Positions 7,271-14,304 of a DNA stretch of 18,174 nt are shown here, one piece after another (the stretch's first letter is position 1; the number at the start of each line of letters is the position of its first letter). Both the position numbers and the translations under genes were made by a program. A model generated the notes under the pieces. The model worked only from the letters and a program-made list of their open reading frames with translations, made no database searches and was not told the origin of the DNA. The stretch spans positions 1 to 18,174 of the forward strand of contig CAKTDK010000022.1 in NCBI GenBank assembly GCA_934541205.1, written 5' to 3'. The DNA is from an uncultured Eubacteriales bacterium (GTDB taxonomy: Bacteria; Bacillota; Clostridia; Oscillospirales; RGIG7773).

Positions 7271-7309
7271 AAATAAAACGGAAAGAAAATTTTCTTTCCG
7301 TTTTATTTT
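7270..7309. terminator. Bidirectional terminator between the LRR-SLH gene and the antiporter stub
   Basis: A perfect 40-base palindrome, 20 bp per arm (7270-7289 and 7290-7309), with core ACGGAAAGAAAA/TTTTCTTTCCGT and A- and T-rich outer arms. It begins at the last base of the LRR-SLH stop codon and overlaps the stop codon of the minus-strand stub (7303-7305). It therefore serves convergent transcripts. Confidence 0.85.
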
Positions 7310-7545
7310 TTTGTAAGAAGTCTTTTATATGTTAAATCAATTAAAAATGACCCCAAAGGCGCAGTTATCAATATAGAAAGTACAGCCGCGTTAAGCACAA
7401 TATTACCGCATGAAAGTCCCAGTGAAAGCGGGATTTCCCCTATTGCCGCCTGTACAGTGGCTTTTGGAATATAAGCAATCATACAAAATAAATATTTAAA
7501 AAAAGAAAAAATTGATATTACCTTTCCTGATTTGAATATAAACAA
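7303..7545 (-). pseudogene. C-terminal remnant of a cation:proton antiporter
   Basis: The open frame encodes 80 residues. From about residue 17 on it reads as the extreme C-terminus of a CPA1-type Na+/H+ antiporter. The recognisable stretch is CMIAYIPKATVQAAIGEIPL, then NAAVLSILITAPLGSFLIDLTYKRLL and a natural stop. A full antiporter is about 400 residues, so the N-terminal nine-tenths are missing. The preceding MFIFKSGKVISIFSFFK is probably antisense of the adjoining foreign fragment rather than antiporter sequence, placing the break at about 7480-7500. There is no ribosome binding site of note before the frame. This is a deletion or insertion scar and probably non-functional. The family assignment rests on the PKATVQAAIG motif as I recall it. 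Confidence 0.65.
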
Positions 7546-7711
7546 TAAGAAAATTATAGAAATTGAAAGCTACAAAGCTTTGCAACAAATTAAAAACGTC
7601 ATTGAAGATGACAGCCTTAATGACAAAGAATGTTTTTTAAAAATTGAAAAAATTATCTGTATTTTTGAATCAATAGAAATCGACTGCGTAAACCGTCATG
7701 ACTTTGGATAA
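7475..7711 (+). pseudogene. 3' fragment of an unidentified gene, lacking its start
   Basis: In this + strand frame about 78 sense codons run to a TAA at 7709-7711 with no ATG or GTG start and a stop just upstream (7472-7474). The encoded end is charged and well composed: YLKKEKIDITFPDLNI, then ESYKALQQIKNVIEDDSLND, then KIEKIICIFESIEIDCVNRHDFG. It looks like the C-terminus of a real small helical protein. I have an impression that similar ends with a final RHDFG occur in small hypothetical proteins of clostridial mobile elements, but I cannot confirm this. It abuts the antiporter stub head-on, and a hairpin with terminator character follows. Probably a remnant of the DNA whose arrival cut the antiporter gene. 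Confidence 0.5.
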
Positions 7712-7765
7712 AAAAAGACAGCATCAAATGACCGTTCGTGATAAAACCACAGTTTTTCATCCTTT

Positions 7766-7808
7766 TGAAACGGCATAGGTTTTCTATGCCATTTTTCTTG
7801 CCGTTTCA
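7766..7808 (+). terminator. Nested alternative hairpins, one terminator-like
   Basis: The inner hairpin GGCATAG-gtttt-CTATGCC (7772-7778 with 7784-7790) is followed by ATTTTT, as in a rho-independent terminator. An outer perfect 10-bp pair TGAAACGGCA/TGCCGTTTCA (7766-7775 with 7799-7808) reuses the GGCA of the inner stem, so the two cannot form fully at once. Most simply it is the terminator of the gene whose 3' end lies at 7711. An attenuator-like switch is possible but unsupported by any downstream gene. Confidence 0.5.
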
Positions 7809-8055
7809 GCAGTGACATATCATATCCTTGCAAAAACAATGAAAATGATATAAGAGCAAGCAAAGCGAGTACAACCACACTCACTAAATTTTATTTCTGG
7901 GGTAGTCCCAGGCCGTTTTTGAGAAACCTTTGCTCTTTTTTTGCCCTCATATAAGTAAGCGGAAAAGAGGTAAAAATACAATATTTTGAAAAAATTTTTG
8001 AAGTTAACATAAATTTAAAATTTTTAACAAAGCGCAGATGGTGTTTGCTCTAAAC
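7809..8055. other. Non-coding debris between the scar and the broken nuclease gene
   Basis: No intact gene. Frames on both strands are short: a 62-codon minus frame (7696-7884) lacks a ribosome binding site and covers the hairpins. The stretch at about 7890-7950 is less AT-rich and differs from the region after 7960, which is a plain AT-rich promoter-type sequence. I read this as the edge of an eroded accessory element, without identified ends or direct repeats. Confidence 0.4.
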
Positions 8056-8058
8056 TTA

Positions 8059-8067
8059 TGATATAAT
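8059..8067 (+). promoter_or_regulatory. Candidate extended -10 promoter of the GIY-YIG gene
   Basis: TGATATAAT: a perfect -10 hexamer (8062-8067) with TGn extension (8059-8061). No recognisable -35. The predicted start near 8074 lies about 22 bases before the probable original start region of the gene. Confidence 0.45.
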
Positions 8068-8095
8068 AATTAAAAATCAGATGTAAAAAATAGGG

Positions 8096-8868
8096 ATTGA
8101 ATATGAAATTTTTTTAGATATTGTAAAGTGTAGATTAAAATATTATGTATACGCTTCATTGATCCAAGAGATAATACGGTTTTTTACATAGGTAAAGGTA
8201 AAAATGATCGTATTTTTCAACATGAAAAAGAAGATATGACTAATGAAACGGAAAAATGTAGCCGTATTAGAGATATTATCAATTCAGAAAATGAAGTAAA
8301 AAAAGTTGTTATTTTGTATAACCTTACGCAAGATGAGGCTTATACAGCAGAAGCTGCACTATTAAACATGATGAATTATCTCACGCCTGATGCTCTTACG
8401 AATCTAGTATCGGGTCATCACGCTGATTCTGCAATGACAGTGGAACAATTGGAAAGAATTTATGGCGCAGAAGAATTGTCTGAAAATAACATACATCATA
8501 ATCTTCTGGTAATAAAAATCAATTCATTATATAAATATAATATGAATGAAAAAAATGTAATGGATTGCGCTAGAGGTCATTGGATAATAAGTGAGCGAAC
8601 AGCGCAAAAAGCTGATTATTTAGTTGCGGTATATCATGGACTGATTGTAGGTATATATGAAAATATGGAATGGCACCCATCCGGAATAGAAACAGCCTTT
8701 TATCCGCGGCTAAGCAATAAAAGTTTATCCCTTAAAAACCGAAAGTATTGTACCTGTACCACCTTGGGAGAAGAAATTTCCGTATATAAGGCATATATGA
8801 ACAAAAGTATCGCTCATTTAGTTAATAATATTCAAAATCCAGTATCATATATTTGGGGGAGAAAATGA
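8096..8868 (+). pseudogene. LEM-3-like GIY-YIG nuclease gene, frameshifted in the N-terminal motif
   Basis: The intact frame from the ATG at 8236 encodes 210 residues, but coding sequence clearly extends upstream. In the same frame, 8161-8235 reads DPRDNTVFYIGKGKNDRIFQ and so on, the YIG half of a GIY-YIG nuclease. The other half, LKYYVYAS, is at 8132-8158 in a different frame, preceded by IEYEIFLDIVKC from about 8096. Adding one base near 8156-8161 would join them into YVYAS(x)DPRDNTVFYIGKG. The rest matches LEM-3-like proteins: EAALLNMMNYL, then SGHHADSAMTVEQLERIYGA, then RGHWIISERTAQKADYLVAVYHG. No ATG opens the upstream frame; an ATT sits where a start is expected (8096-8098). Such enzymes cut DNA. 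A true mutation or a sequencing error are both possible. A translated product from 8236 would lack the catalytic motif. Confidence 0.7.
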
Positions 8869-8905
8869 TAGTTCTTTTTAGGTCATGCGAGAGGAGATGT
8901 TTTCT

Positions 8906-9145
8906 ATGACAAAAGTTGAATATGAACAACATGAAATTAAAATCTTGGAATTAACTCCAGAAGGTAAAAAATATCTTGAGTACAACGAGAAAGTTGGAGG
9001 AAAACCTTTCGGTTATTGTGTCGGTGGCCATAATATAGATGAGAAATTTGGCGGAATTATTGGCCTTTACGACTACTGTATTTCTCATAATATTACATGG
9101 GAAAAGTTGTTACACTACAAATATGATGCAAATATTATTATTTAA
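8906..9145 (+). CDS. Small protein of unknown function, 79 residues
   Basis: I do not recognise this protein. It starts MTKVEYEQHEIKILELTPEG and ends WEKLLHYKYDANIII. It is soluble-looking and mildly acidic, with an aromatic/Gly-rich centre (GGKPFGYCVGGHNIDEKFGG) and no signal or membrane segment. The ATG at 8906 is preferred over one at 8885 because a GAGAGGAG ribosome binding site (8889-8896) lies 9 bases before it. It begins 37 bases after the stop of the broken GIY-YIG gene in the same direction, so it was probably co-transcribed and may be a partner of that nuclease. This is inferred from position only. No clear terminator follows on this strand. Confidence 0.55.
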   Translation: MTKVEYEQHEIKILELTPEGKKYLEYNEKVGGKPFGYCVGGHNIDEKFGGIIGLYDYCISHNITWEKLLHYKYDANIII

Positions 9146-9230
9146 AATACACAAAATATTCTAAGAAGAATTTGAAAAAAAGCAGCTTTTTGAAATCAAA
9201 AACACAAATATACCTCATAATAACGCAAAA

Positions 9231-9274
9231 AAGCTGATGAATCTGCAAAATAAAATTGCAGAAGTCATCAGCTT
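9231..9274 (-). terminator. Probable terminator for the minus-strand hydrolase gene
   Basis: A long hairpin: AAGCTGATGA plus TCTGCAA (9231-9248) pairs with TTGCAGA plus TCATCAGCTT (9256-9274), a 17-bp stem with a small internal loop and a 7-base loop. On the minus strand it runs into a T6 tract (9232-9227), whereas the + strand side has no T-run. It therefore fits termination of the hydrolase transcript about 160 bases after its stop codon. The rest of the 9146-9433 gap shows nothing convincing. Confidence 0.55.
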
Positions 9275-9433
9275 AATAAATGCGGTTTCAGTTTACTTTT
9301 TTATAAAACTGAGGGAGAACCTCATTCCCGTATAAAGATTATAACAAAAAGTTTTATACATATCAAGAAAAATCTTTAGATTAATTTAATCTTTAATATG
9401 TATTTTTGTATTGATATTAGTCTTTCATAAGTT

Positions 9434-10333
9434 TCAACTATTTATTATCCATTGACAAATATCATTAATAACAGCTATGTCAACGTGTCTTTCTTCAATG
9501 TATTCAGTTAAATCTGTTTTTCCGCTGCTTTCCATAAACAAATGGTTTAAGTTATTATATAATTTGAAAACAACGTTTTTATTATCTGATAAAATATCTT
9601 TCCACATTTTAAAATCTACATCAGCATAAGCCTGAAAATCTTTTTCTCCATGTAAAAACAACATTGGAATATTTAATTTCTTTACAATTTCAGCAGTATT
9701 TATTTTATTTAAGCTAAGCCAATAACTTGACGGAACTCCGAATAAATAAATAAGAGAATCATCCTTTTTTAAATTTTTTACCATATTTACAAACGGAACT
9801 ACTTCTTTATTAAGTATTTCTTGTTTTTCTTGTTCTGTTTTATCTTTTAAATTATTTAAAGACCTTTTGTTTTGGTCGAGTAAAATGTCCTCTAAATTTC
9901 TGGGCGAGCCGGCAAGAGAAATAATTCCGGATACATTAGAATTCATTTTAGAAATATACGGCGCTAACATTCCTCCAAGACTATGTCCCAATATATAAAC
10001 TGAGCTTTTATTAAACATATTGTTTTCTTTAACCCAGTCAATCGCAGAAAACACATCGTCTAAAACCTCATCTTCTATTGTAAAATTTACAGGAACTTTA
10101 TCAGGATACTGATAATATCTTTTGTTATATCTTAAAGATGAAATCCCATGTTCCGCAAGACCTAACGCAATATCTTTAAAAGGTTTACAGCTTTGTATTG
10201 TTTCATCATAATCGCTTTGTCCCGAGCCATGAACAAATATAACAACAGGTGTATTTTCACTATTTTCAGATAAAGTCAATATACCGTCAAGAGGATATTT
10301 TTTCCCTATTTTAACATTTATTTTATCTATCAT
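9434..10333 (-). CDS. Alpha/beta hydrolase family protein
   Basis: 299 residues, cytoplasmic, with no signal peptide. The oxyanion-type motif HGSGQSD is at 35-41, the nucleophile elbow GHSLGG at 116-121 (Ser118), the acid in LHGEKD (Asp232) and the base in NHLF (His264). The full Ser-Asp-His triad and spacing fit a serine hydrolase, with a helical lid insertion at about 145-215. Related clostridial proteins are annotated as acyl-CoA thioester hydrolase-like or dienelactone hydrolase-like esterases. The substrate cannot be read from sequence. The start has a modest ATAGGAAA ribosome binding site. It stands alone on its strand between the accessory region and a repeat pair, with a terminator-like hairpin downstream. 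It could be part of the accessory cargo or a core gene. Confidence 0.82.
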   Translation of the reverse strand: MIDKINVKIGKKYPLDGILTLSENSENTPVVIFVHGSGQSDYDETIQSCKPFKDIALGLAEHGISSLRYNKRYYQYPDKVPVNFTIEDEVLDDVFSAIDWVKENNMFNKSSVYILGHSLGGMLAPYISKMNSNVSGIISLAGSPRNLEDILLDQNKRSLNNLKDKTEQEKQEILNKEVVPFVNMVKNLKKDDSLIYLFGVPSSYWLSLNKINTAEIVKKLNIPMLFLHGEKDFQAYADVDFKMWKDILSDNKNVVFKLYNNLNHLFMESSGKTDLTEYIEERHVDIAVINDICQWIINS

Positions 10334-10473
10334 AACATTTTCCTATCTGTTTATAAAAAAATTACTCAATTTCATATTAATATCTTGTCATGTTTAGGAA
10401 CTTATGCTACAAATAATTTTTATACTTCGGCTTCAAAAAACAAAGTTTTAAAAAATTTTCTAAATAACTTAAT

Positions 10474-10502
10474 GAGATTTCTCACTGTCGTTCGGAATGA
10501 CA
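10474..10502 (-). repeat. Inverted copy of the TGTCATTC...GAAGAATCTC repeat
   Basis: On the + strand it reads GAGATTTCTC...CGGAATGACA, the reverse complement of the repeat unit seen at 4.4-4.7 kb. It faces a forward copy 30 bases away. Confidence 0.7.
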
Positions 10503-10532
10503 TGGTGAACATTCAAAATAATAGCACATTCT

Positions 10533-10567
10533 TGTCATTCAGAGGGAGCAAACGACCGAAGAATCTC
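10533..10567 (+). repeat. Forward copy of the TGTCATTC...GAAGAATCTC repeat
   Basis: A 35-base unit, the same length as the clean copy at 4604-4638, sharing TGTCATT, AGAGG and the closing GAAGAATCTC. With the inverted copy at 10474-10502 it could form a long hairpin in the 274-base gap between the hydrolase start and the aminopeptidase end. The rest of that gap is AT-rich and shows no gene. Confidence 0.75.
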
Positions 10568-10607
10568 TTTTTTATAAATAGCTTATAAAAGCTTTTTAAA
10601 GTCCTGT

Positions 10608-12008
10608 CTAATTCTCAAAAAATGCTTTTACAGCCTTATAAGCCATATAAACATCAAGCTTTGAAACAACTTCAAAAGCGGCGTGCATTCCAAGAACAGG
10701 AACTCCCAAATCAATAACATCCATACAAAGCTCCGCAACATACATAGCTACGGTTCCGCCGCCACCCTGGTCAACCTTGCCAAGTTCACCTGTCTGCCAC
10801 ATTACGCCGGCGTCGTCAAAAACTTTTCTCACATAACCTACAAACTCTGCGCTTGCGTCGGATGTGGAAGATTTTCCTCTGCTTCCCGTATATTTTGTAG
10901 CTACTACTCCGTAGTTTATTCTTGAAGAATTTCTTATTTCAGTAACTTCAGGATAATTCGGGTCATGAGCAACATTTACATCTGCGGACAAGCATTTGCA
11001 GTTTCTTATAACGTCTTTTAATTTTTCTCCGAAAGCTTCCGCGATATCTTCAATAACATATTTTAAAAATTCGGATTTCATACCGGTAGCGCCGTTTGAA
11101 CCTATTTCTTCTTTATCAACTATAACAGCCATAATAGTATGTTTTGGTCTTTCAACGTCGAAACAAGCGGTAATAGAAGGATATGCGCATACTCTATCAT
11201 CATGGCCGTAAGAACCTATAAGACTTCTGTCAAGCCCTATATCTCTCGCCTTATGTGACGGAACAAGCTCAAATTCAGCAGATACAAAATCTTCTTCCAA
11301 TATACCGTATTTTTCAAAAAGTATATTTAAAACATTAAGCTTTACTCTCTGAGAAACTTTGTCGTCTTTAAAGGTTTTTGAACCTACTATAACGTTCATA
11401 GCCTCGGCATTTACAGCCTCCGACATAGTTTTTGACATCTGGTCTTTTGCAAGATGAGGCAAAAGGTCCGGAATACAAAATACAGGGTCGTTTTCATTAT
11501 CTCCTATTGAAACATCAACGCTTGAACCGTCTTTCAAAATCACGGTTCCGTATAATGACAAAGGAAGAGACAACCAATGATATTTTTTTATTCCGCCGTA
11601 ATAATGAGTTTTTAAATATCCTATTTCATCAGCTTCAAATACAGGATTTTGTTTTAAATCCAGTCTCGGAGAATCAATATGAGCCGCCGCAATATGAATA
11701 CCTTCCGTTACAGGCAATTCCCCTATTGTAACAAAAGCGACAGTTTTTCCTCTATTATTAAAATATATTTTATCTCCTGCTTTTAGTTTCATTCCTTTTT
11801 CAAAAGGTTTAAAACCATATCTTTCACCCAAAGCGATTGATGTTTTTACACATACTCTTTCTGTTTTGGAATTGTCAAGATAATTTTTATATCCTTCGCA
11901 GTAATTATAAGCGGCCTCTATTTCACTTTCCGGCAAATAATCAAAGCCGTTTTTCTTATTATTAAATAATTTTTCCTGAAGAATTTCTCCTCTTGTCTTT
12001 TCTGACAT
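10608..12008 (-). CDS. M18 family aminopeptidase
   Basis: 466 residues, the normal length for M18 metallo-aminopeptidases, which remove N-terminal residues (often acidic or neutral ones) from peptides in the cytoplasm using two metal ions. Family motifs are all present: AAHIDSPRLDLK (108-119, His110 as metal ligand), GSYGHDDRVCAY (265-276, Asp271 bridging metal), VDKEEIGSNGATG (297-309, Glu300/301), SADVNVAHDPNYPE (341-354, Asp343) and GMHAAFEVVSKLD (440-452, His442). The pattern resembles clostridial apeB-type proteins. The ATG follows GAGGTGAT on the minus strand. It is the last gene of the minus-strand block, 50 bases after the lytic transglycosylase. No clear terminator is visible; the repeat pair lies just downstream. 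Ligand assignments are from family knowledge. Confidence 0.92.
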   Translation of the reverse strand: MSEKTRGEILQEKLFNNKKNGFDYLPESEIEAAYNYCEGYKNYLDNSKTERVCVKTSIALGERYGFKPFEKGMKLKAGDKIYFNNRGKTVAFVTIGELPVTEGIHIAAAHIDSPRLDLKQNPVFEADEIGYLKTHYYGGIKKYHWLSLPLSLYGTVILKDGSSVDVSIGDNENDPVFCIPDLLPHLAKDQMSKTMSEAVNAEAMNVIVGSKTFKDDKVSQRVKLNVLNILFEKYGILEEDFVSAEFELVPSHKARDIGLDRSLIGSYGHDDRVCAYPSITACFDVERPKHTIMAVIVDKEEIGSNGATGMKSEFLKYVIEDIAEAFGEKLKDVIRNCKCLSADVNVAHDPNYPEVTEIRNSSRINYGVVATKYTGSRGKSSTSDASAEFVGYVRKVFDDAGVMWQTGELGKVDQGGGGTVAMYVAELCMDVIDLGVPVLGMHAAFEVVSKLDVYMAYKAVKAFFEN

Positions 12009-12058
12009 AATATCACCTCATATATTAATTTATGAAATATATCGCCTTTTAACAAATT

Positions 12059-12658
12059 TTATTCATCAAAAGAATATATTTCTTTATATTTATTTTTATT
12101 ATCCGTTACTTTTTTTACATAATATCTGGTTTCATCGTAAGGAATATAATAAAGGGTTTTTCCGTCTTTTGAATATCTATCATCTTTTAACCATTTATTA
12201 ACTGCACCGCGGCCTGCGTTATAAGCGGCAATGGCAGTTTCTTCAACTTCAAACTCATCAAGAAAAAGTCTGAAAATATAACAGCCGTATTTTATATTTA
12301 TATCCGGATCATAAATATGCTCCAGAGTATACTCCTTGTTTTTATCTTTAAAAAGCGCCCAGTCAAACGTATCGGGAGTTATCTGCATAAGTCCCAGAGC
12401 CCCTGCGGAGGATACAGCTTTTTCATCAAAATTACTCTCAGTTTTTATAATTCCGTATACAAGACTTTTTTCAAGATTATACTCTTTGCTGTACTTTTCA
12501 ACATATCTGCTGTATTTTAAAGGATATAGACCTTCAAGAATATTTTTTTTATAAACAAGCTTATATGCCGCATAAAAAATACATCCCAAAACTATAATCA
12601 CAAGACATATAATAACATTTATTTTAAAAATATTTTTTTGCTTTTTAGCTTTCTTCAT
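12059..12658 (-). CDS. Membrane-anchored lytic transglycosylase (SLT domain)
   Basis: 199 residues. A basic N-terminus and one membrane segment (about 13-33) anchor the enzyme outside. The SLT domain runs from about 48 to 185: IIKTESNFD with catalytic Glu74, SSAGALGLMQITP (83-95), YDPDINIKYGCYIF (116-129) and AIAAYNAGRGAVNKW (142-156). Such enzymes cleave the MurNAc-GlcNAc bond of peptidoglycan to give 1,6-anhydro ends, for wall turnover. The start overlaps the end of coaE by 14 bases, so the two are translationally coupled. This coaE-transglycosylase order is, to my recollection, common in Clostridia. No LysM or other wall-binding domain is present. Confidence 0.9.
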   Translation of the reverse strand: MKKAKKQKNIFKINVIICLVIIVLGCIFYAAYKLVYKKNILEGLYPLKYSRYVEKYSKEYNLEKSLVYGIIKTESNFDEKAVSSAGALGLMQITPDTFDWALFKDKNKEYTLEHIYDPDINIKYGCYIFRLFLDEFEVEETAIAAYNAGRGAVNKWLKDDRYSKDGKTLYYIPYDETRYYVKKVTDNKNKYKEIYSFDE

Positions 12659-13250
12659 TCATATCTCCCCGTAGTTTTATGAGGATTCCCATAACTTTTA
12701 CATATAAATTATTCATATCGTCATCATTATTATAAATAACATAATCGGCATTTTTTATGTAATAATCATCATCGAGCTGGTTATTAAGTCTTTTTAACGC
12801 CATTTCGGCGCTTATATTATCTCTTTCAACAAGCCTTTTAATTTTTATCTGCTTGTCAGCCACAACAGCTATGGTTTTATCGCATATTTTTTCAAGCTTT
12901 GCCTCATATAAAAGCGGCGCGTCAATAAGTACGTTTATGTTTTCCTTTTGACAATCAGCTATAATTTCTTCAATTTGTTTTATTATATATTTATGAGTTA
13001 TTTCATTAAGCTTTGATAATTTTGCTTTATTATTAAAAACTATTCCCGCAACTTTTTTTCTGTCATAAACATTGTTATGAAAAATATCCTCGCCGAAAAA
13101 TCTGCAAAGCTCTTCCTGACAGGAAGGAATTCTAACAACATCGTGAGCAATTTTATCACAATCAATAATTTTATATCCTTCTTTTTCAAAAAGCTTTGAA
13201 CAAAGAGATTTTCCGCTTCCGCTGGAGCCTGTAATCCCCGCAACTATCAT
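12645..13250 (-). CDS. coaE: Dephospho-CoA kinase
   Basis: 201 residues from the ATG at 13250. It phosphorylates the ribose 3'-OH of dephospho-CoA, the last step of CoA synthesis. The N-terminus has the P-loop GSSGSGKS (8-15) after MIVAGIT, then IIDCDKIAHDV (28-38) carrying the Asp residues usual for the family. Further on are IDAPLLYEAKLE in the CoA-domain region and the lid-type RLVERDNISAEMALKRLNNQ. A GTG nine bases earlier (13257-13259) is in frame, but the GGGATGTG that contains it looks like the ribosome binding site of the ATG. It lies 24 bases after the Sua5/YwlC gene and overlaps the transglycosylase gene by 14 bases. Confidence 0.93.
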   Translation of the reverse strand: MIVAGITGSSGSGKSLCSKLFEKEGYKIIDCDKIAHDVVRIPSCQEELCRFFGEDIFHNNVYDRKKVAGIVFNNKAKLSKLNEITHKYIIKQIEEIIADCQKENINVLIDAPLLYEAKLEKICDKTIAVVADKQIKIKRLVERDNISAEMALKRLNNQLDDDYYIKNADYVIYNNDDDMNNLYVKVMGILIKLRGDMNEES

Positions 13251-13274
13251 AATTTTCACATCCCATAATAAATT

Positions 13275-14291
13275 CTATACCCTTATAACCTTAAAACCCG
13301 CCGCGCGCAACATCCTGTTTAAAACCGCAAGTCCTACTCCTTTATTCGAAGGATAAACAGAATATATATTTTCGACTCCCATTTTATCAAAACTTCGCAA
13401 AGCCCCGAATATTTCTTTTGCCTGATGAGATAAATCGTTTTTTTTGCCTATCTCAATAACATTTCTGCCATGAAGTCCAATATAATCATCGTAACATATT
13501 ATACCTGTTCTTTCAATATTCTTTTTCTCTTTTAAAAACTTTATAACATTAAGTTCATTTCCCGTAACAAGATATAAATTTGCCGATGGCGCATAATGCT
13601 TATATTTCATTCCGGGAGACATAGGTCTTTCATTATTTTCATCGAGTTTATGAAGTATGCTTTCGGAAATTTTTATTCTGCCTATTTCATTTTCAATTTC
13701 TTCAATAGTTACGCCCCCGGGACGAAGAAGTATAAATTCATCATCTACAGCAGACAATACCGTCGATTCAACTCCTATGCTGCAATCTCCCCCGTCTACA
13801 ATAGCCGATATCTTTCCGTTCATATCATCAATAACATGAAAAAAAGAAGTGGGACTCGGTTTTCCCGAAATATTTGCAGAAGGTGCCGCCAAAGGAAATC
13901 CGCATTTCGAAATTATTTTTTTCGCAATTTCATTTTCAGGCATTCTGACAGCAACAGTATCAAGGCCTCCGCTTGTCCTATTTGGAATTATATCTTTTTT
14001 CTTAAATATAAGAGTAAGCGGTCCGGGCCAAAACTTGTCCATTAATTTTTTTGCCTTATCGGAAACTTCCTTAACATATAAATACACATCGTCTTTTTTG
14101 CTTATATGTATAATAAGTGGATTATCCGAAGGTCTTCCCTTAGCTTCATATATTTTTTCAACGGCAGACTCATTTAAGGCATTGGCAGCAAGTCCGTATA
14201 CCGTTTCCGTAGGAATGGCCACTATTTCTCCCTCTTTTAAAAGTTCTGCCGCTTTATCAAGCGTTTTTTCATTTAAAAAAATTGTTTCCAT
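13275..14291 (-). CDS. ywlC: L-threonylcarbamoyladenylate synthase (Sua5/YwlC)
   Basis: 338 residues. It makes threonylcarbamoyl-AMP from threonine, bicarbonate and ATP for t6A37 modification of tRNAs that read ANN codons. The YrdC-type domain (about 1-205) shows PTETVYGL (27-34), the substrate-binding KGRPSDNPL (51-59), WPGPLT (88-93), APSANISG (136-143) and GVESTV (173-178). A linker with SPGMKYKHYAP (225-235) leads to the C-terminal Sua5 domain (about 236-338), so this is the long two-domain form, not the short TsaC. The start follows AGAGGAA. It lies 13 bases after the ZIP gene. Essential modification genes often sit near prfA in Firmicutes, as here. Confidence 0.93.
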   Translation of the reverse strand: METIFLNEKTLDKAAELLKEGEIVAIPTETVYGLAANALNESAVEKIYEAKGRPSDNPLIIHISKKDDVYLYVKEVSDKAKKLMDKFWPGPLTLIFKKKDIIPNRTSGGLDTVAVRMPENEIAKKIISKCGFPLAAPSANISGKPSPTSFFHVIDDMNGKISAIVDGGDCSIGVESTVLSAVDDEFILLRPGGVTIEEIENEIGRIKISESILHKLDENNERPMSPGMKYKHYAPSANLYLVTGNELNVIKFLKEKKNIERTGIICYDDYIGLHGRNVIEIGKKNDLSHQAKEIFGALRSFDKMGVENIYSVYPSNKGVGLAVLNRMLRAAGFKVIRV

Positions 14292-14304
14292 TAAAATTCC
14301 TCTT

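Noticed and set aside
7696..7884. 62-codon minus-strand frame with a hydrophobic start
   Set aside because: No ribosome binding site, and it crosses the nested hairpins and the antisense of the orphan fragment's end. No recognisable domain.
8885..8905. Upstream ATG extending the 79-residue protein to 86 residues
   Set aside because: The ribosome binding site GAGAGGAG lies after that ATG and is well placed for the ATG at 8906.
9165..9335. Open + strand stretch of 56 codons (EEFEKKQLFEIKNTNI and on)
   Set aside because: No start codon with a ribosome binding site, and much of it is the two arms of the hairpin at 9231-9274. It could be a gene remnant, but I cannot support that.
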